Origin: Leptobrachium leishanense
Lineage: Eukaryota > Chordata > Amphibia > Anura > Megophryidae
Length of the DNA: 64,000 nucleotides
NCBI GenBank assembly: GCA_009667805.1
Contig: CM019071.1
Location: 44,144,250 to 44,208,249 of the forward strand
Direction of reading: 5' to 3'
Both the position numbers and the translations under genes were made by a program. The notes beneath the pieces are model-generated. The model had not been told where the DNA came from, made no database searches, and was given only the letters and a program-made list of their open reading frames with translations. This document shows positions 60,845 through 64,000 of the stretch, one piece after another (positions within the stretch are counted from its first letter, which is position 1; every line of letters begins with the position of its first letter).

Positions 60845-61732
60845 TTAATGGGTAAAAGGACGTAATGCAAGTGGGGTCATTAATGGGTAAAAGGTCGTTA
60901 TGCAAGTGGGGTCATTAATGGGTAAAAGGTCGTAATGCAAGTGGGGTAATTAATGGGTAAAAGGTCGTTATGCAAGTGGGGTCATTAATGGGTAAAAGGT
61001 CGTTATGCAAGTGGGGTCATTAATGGGTAAAAGGACATAATGTAAGTGGGGTAATTAATGGGTAAAAGGACGTAATGCAAGTGGAGTCATTAATGGGTAA
61101 AAGGTCGTAATGCAAGTGGAGTCATTAATGGGTAAAAGGTCGTTATGCAAATGGGGTAATTAATGGGTAAAAGGTCGTTATGCAAATAGGGTCATTAATG
61201 GGTAAAAGGTCGTAATGCAAGTGGGGTCATTAATGGGTAAAAGGTCGTTATGCAAGTGGGGTCATTAATGGGTAAAAGGTCGTTATGCAAATAGGGTCAT
61301 TAATGGGTAAAAGGTCGTTATGCAAATAGGGTCATTAATGGGTAAAAGGTCGTTATGCAAGTGGGGTCATTAATGGGTAAAAGGTCGTAATGCAAGTGGG
61401 GTAATTAATGGGAAAAAGGTCGTAATTCAAGTGGGGTCATTAATGGGTAAAAGGTCGTTATGCAAATGGGGTAATTAATGGGTAAAAGGTCGTTATGCAG
61501 GTGGGGTAATTAATGGGTAAAAGGACAAATAAAGTGGGGTAATTAATGGGTAAAAGGTCGTTATGCAAGTGGGGTTATTAATGGGTAAAAGGACGTAATG
61601 CAAGTGGGGTAATTAATGGGTAAAAGGTCGTAATGCAAGTGGGGTAATTAATGGGTAAAAGGTCGTTATGCAAGTGGGGTAATTAATGGGTAAAAGGTCG
61701 TTATGCAAATGGGGTAATTAATGGGTAAAATA
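60845..61732. repeat. 35-bp minisatellite in intron 1 of copy C, right part
   Basis: About 25 regular units of TAATGGGTAAAAGGTCGTTA plus TGCAAGTGGGGTCAT follow the LINE. Variants (GTCGTAA, GACGTAA, CAAATGGGG, CAAATAGGG) occur in patterns that suggest block duplication. The last unit stops at 61732. Confidence 0.96.
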
Positions 61733-62291
61733 CATACAGAACAGTTACAGAGAGGCGGAACAAATAAAGTCCCACTGCAAGAAAATTATGTTCCCAAACA
61801 CACTGCAATGTCTCACCACCAACACCCTGGGTCCTGAGGCGAAGGAACCATGCAGGAACCACGAAGAAAAAGTAGATCTCCTGACTTGACTATTGTAATA
61901 ATCTTCTTGTTGGCCTCCCTCTCTCCCGCCTCACCCCCCTACAATTCAGTGCAAAGCCCAGCGGGAATTACACTGAAGAAAGGTTCCACACCTGAAATGT
62001 TTGTTTTTGATGCTCTTCTCATGTCTTAAACACAAGTGACACTAGTTGTCCTTTTAAAGACACTCAGCGCTGTCTCTACTTTTTCTACGCTTTTAGTCGG
62101 TTAAAGAGATCTAATGACAGCAAGGTGATTAATGGGTTAAAGGGATGCAATGACAGTGAGTTGATTAATGGGTTAAAAAGATTTAATTGCATCACACTAT
62201 ATGATCTTTAAAGAAGTGATGTTTGCGTTTCACATTTCAAACTTTCAAGTGTATTTAAATAATGTAAATATTCCGTGTTTCCGTCTCTCAG
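61733..62291. other. Intron 1 remainder of copy C
   Basis: Apart from two loose copies of the TTAATGGGTTAAAGGGA repeat at about 62095-62180, nothing is recognised. A CT-rich acceptor (CCGTCTCTCAG) closes the intron, the same as in copy B. Confidence 0.6.
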
Positions 62292-62454
62292 TTCTCAAAG
62301 CAATACGGCTCCGTTTACACGTTATATTTTGGACCTAATCCTGTGATTTGCCTGAGCGGGTATGAAACGGTTAAAGAAGCCCTCGTTGATAAAGGAGAAG
62401 AATTTGGAGGACGAGGAAGACTGCCACCACTGGAGAAAGTCATACAGACGTACG
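62292..62454 (+). CDS. CYP2 copy C exon 2
   Basis: The 163-base exon is intact and of standard length. It reads FSKQYGSVYTLYFGPNPV, then ICLSGYETVKEALVDKGE and ends LEKVIQTYG with a split codon at G|GTGAGA. It contains the B-helix region (GYETVKEAL). It is the reference that shows the two missing bases in copy B. Confidence 0.95.
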
Positions 62455-62527
62455 GTGAGAAAAAACTCTGCCATGGAAAATATCCAGGACTTTAAATACA
62501 AAGTAGTTTAAAAACAGTAAATACTTA

Positions 62528-63409
62528 AAGGGTAATTCAAAGAGATTTGAAAAGTCACTGCACGTTCGGTGACTTTTCGTTCTCTTCAAATCGGTTTGTT
62601 TTGCCGATCCCATTTCGGCGACCCTGCGGTATATTCAGCAAGCACCACAGGGTCCCCGAATTGCAGGGAAAAGCCACCGCAAACCCGACGAAAATTCACC
62701 GCAAAACCCAGCGAATGCACGCCGAAAACCCTCAAAAACATCTGGATTAACCCGCCGAAAACCACGGAAAAACCCGAGCAGGAGCCGATCACAGGCAGCG
62801 AAGCCGCTGGAAAAAGACGAGAAAAAGCTGACACCGCAGACGAGTGTAGTGAATAAATTAGCAAAACAGTGCGCTTGAATGTGTGAAAAGTGAAACGCTG
62901 TTTGCAAAGAAACTACTGAGCGAAAATGTCTGAAATTTACATATAAAATTCAATGAATGATAATAAAAAGGGCTGTTACAGAAAAAAGAAGTAAAATTAA
63001 AAAAACGGACTTTAAAAAAAAAATCCAGAAAAATGCTTAAAATATCCTAAAAAATCTATAAATAAAGAGACTCTTTACTGCAGAATTCTATAATGAACGG
63101 TTTATTAGATATTGAATTAAAACAGGAATATTTTTAACATTGAAGCCTATGAGATTCGCCTGAATAAATCTACCGCATGAAACCACCGAATGGCAGGACA
63201 TTTCGGGAACCTTTCACTGCTGGTTTTTGTTCTCTGAATAGCCGAAGCAGTGCTTTATGGGGATTTCACTGCCCTCGAACAGGCACCGAACAGCCACCGT
63301 ATGTGCAGGCAATTTGCCAGGATTTGGCGAATTGCCTGCTCTCTAGATAGCCGAATGGCCAGGAAAGGTTACCTTTCTCAAGGAATTCGGATCTCTTTGA
63401 ATAAACCTG
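62528..63409. mobile_element. GGGTTATTCAAAG-family DNA element, copy 8, with TTA duplication
   Basis: The left end AAGGGTAATTCAAAGAGATT and the right end ATCTCTTTGAATAAACCTG are flanked by TTA at 62525-62527 and 63410-63412. The order of internal blocks equals that of copies 2 and 5 without their inserts, so this copy shows the family's native length of about 880 bases. It lies 73 bases after exon 2 of copy C. Confidence 0.9.
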
Positions 63410-63412
63410 TTA

Positions 63413-63746
63413 CACTTACATAACTGATGAAAGCTTTGTTTGTGCCTCTGTGCACCATGAAACGTAATAATAAAATTCTTAGTCCCGTCACTGCCAAGTG
63501 TTTTTAGTTGAAGAAAAACATATCATAAAATTACTAGTTGTAAAGCCTGCCCAGAGGGCAGTCTATTGTTGTGGTCAGCTCTGAAAAACAAATATGTGGA
63601 CATGAATTCTATGTCCTATCCAAGAGTATCTCTCTATATAAATGCGTTTGTAACGCATCCGACGCCGTCCCATCCACAACAGGAGGGCCAACTGAGCAGC
63701 TCTGATGGGTGCGTACACAGCTGACAGAGCAGGTTCCTCTTCCCTC
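63413..63746. other. Intron 2 start of copy C, nothing recognised
   Basis: CCTGCCCAGAGGGCAGTCTA at 63546 nearly repeats CCTGCCCAGAGAGCAGTCTA at 38874, which also stands shortly before a minisatellite. No exon is seen. Confidence 0.5.
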
Positions 63747-64000
63747 TTAGATTGTAAGCTCACGGGAAAAGGCCCTTCTTAGATTGTAAGCTCACGGGAA
63801 CAGGACCCTCTGATTGCAAGCTCACGGGAACAGGACCCTCTGATTGTAAGCTCACGGGAACAGGACCGTCTGATTGTAAGCTCACGGGAACAGGACCCGC
63901 TGATTGTAAGCTCACGGGAAAAGGACCCTCTGTAAGCTCACGGGAACAGGACCCTCTGTAAGCTCACGGGAATAGGACCCGCTGATTGTAAGCTCACGGG
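63747..64000. repeat. 30-bp minisatellite running out of the window
   Basis: Units of GATTGTAAGCTCACGGGAAC plus AGGACCCTCT repeat eight or nine times, some lacking GATT. The first unit still reads TTAGATTGTAAGCTCACGGG as in the LINE/SINE-like repeat at 955. The array continues beyond the right edge. Confidence 0.95.

Overview
The window is eukaryotic and looks like vertebrate, most probably frog (anuran), genomic DNA. Genes are split into exons with GT-AG introns. About nine tenths of the sequence is intron or intergenic DNA packed with DNA transposons (hAT, TTAA-target piggyBac-like, Tc1/mariner, TWA-target Harbinger-like), a Ty3/gypsy LTR element, a CR1/L2/Rex1-type LINE, a Penelope-like fragment and large minisatellites. 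The frog assignment is inference from this repeat mixture, not proven by a marker gene. No prokaryotic operon, CRISPR array, rRNA or convincing tRNA gene was seen.

The genes form one tandem cluster of cytochrome P450 family 2 (CYP2) genes, all on the + strand. Copy A enters from the left with only exons 7, 8 and 9 (1695-5295); these are intact and include the haem-binding cysteine loop. A dead relic follows: pieces of exon 7 (about 7480-8004, split by a hAT element) and exon 8 (9966-10050). Copy B runs from exon 1 at 29901 to its stop at 46225. It shows exons 1-4 and 6-9, but exon 2 has two 1-base deletions, no exon 5 is recognisable, the I-helix threonine is alanine and the last glycine of the haem loop is arginine, so it is called a pseudogene. 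Copy C starts at 49758 (exon 1) and 62292 (exon 2), both intact, and leaves the window on the right. Exon sizes match the standard nine-exon CYP2 layout: 177, 163, 150, about 160, (177), 142, 188, 142 and 182-188 bases.

Layout: 1-5300 copy A with a 17-bp minisatellite in intron 7 and a TTAA MITE in intron 8; 5.5-12.5 kb CYP2 relic, hAT elements and a Tc1 element; 12.5-14.9 kb nested TTAA MITEs; 15.5-19.9 kb 40-bp minisatellite; 20-25.7 kb 54-bp minisatellite inside a hAT element inside a MITE; 26.3-29.1 kb three-layer transposon nest; 29.9-46.2 kb copy B; 47.4-49.5 kb MITEs; 49.8-64 kb copy C. Its intron 1 holds a 35-bp minisatellite, split by a LINE that is itself split by an 8.4-kb gypsy element.

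If expressed, copies A and C would encode membrane-anchored ER monooxygenases that accept electrons from P450 reductase; substrates cannot be predicted. No wholly new biological system was found. The most informative signals are the history of the CYP2 cluster (relic exons, paralogous empty sites, shared promoter block), the PNMA-like gag of the gypsy element, and two minisatellites that grew from the same short LINE/SINE-like core. Several reading frames in otherwise young elements break at homopolymer runs, so base-level assembly errors should be considered before any single-base lesion is trusted.
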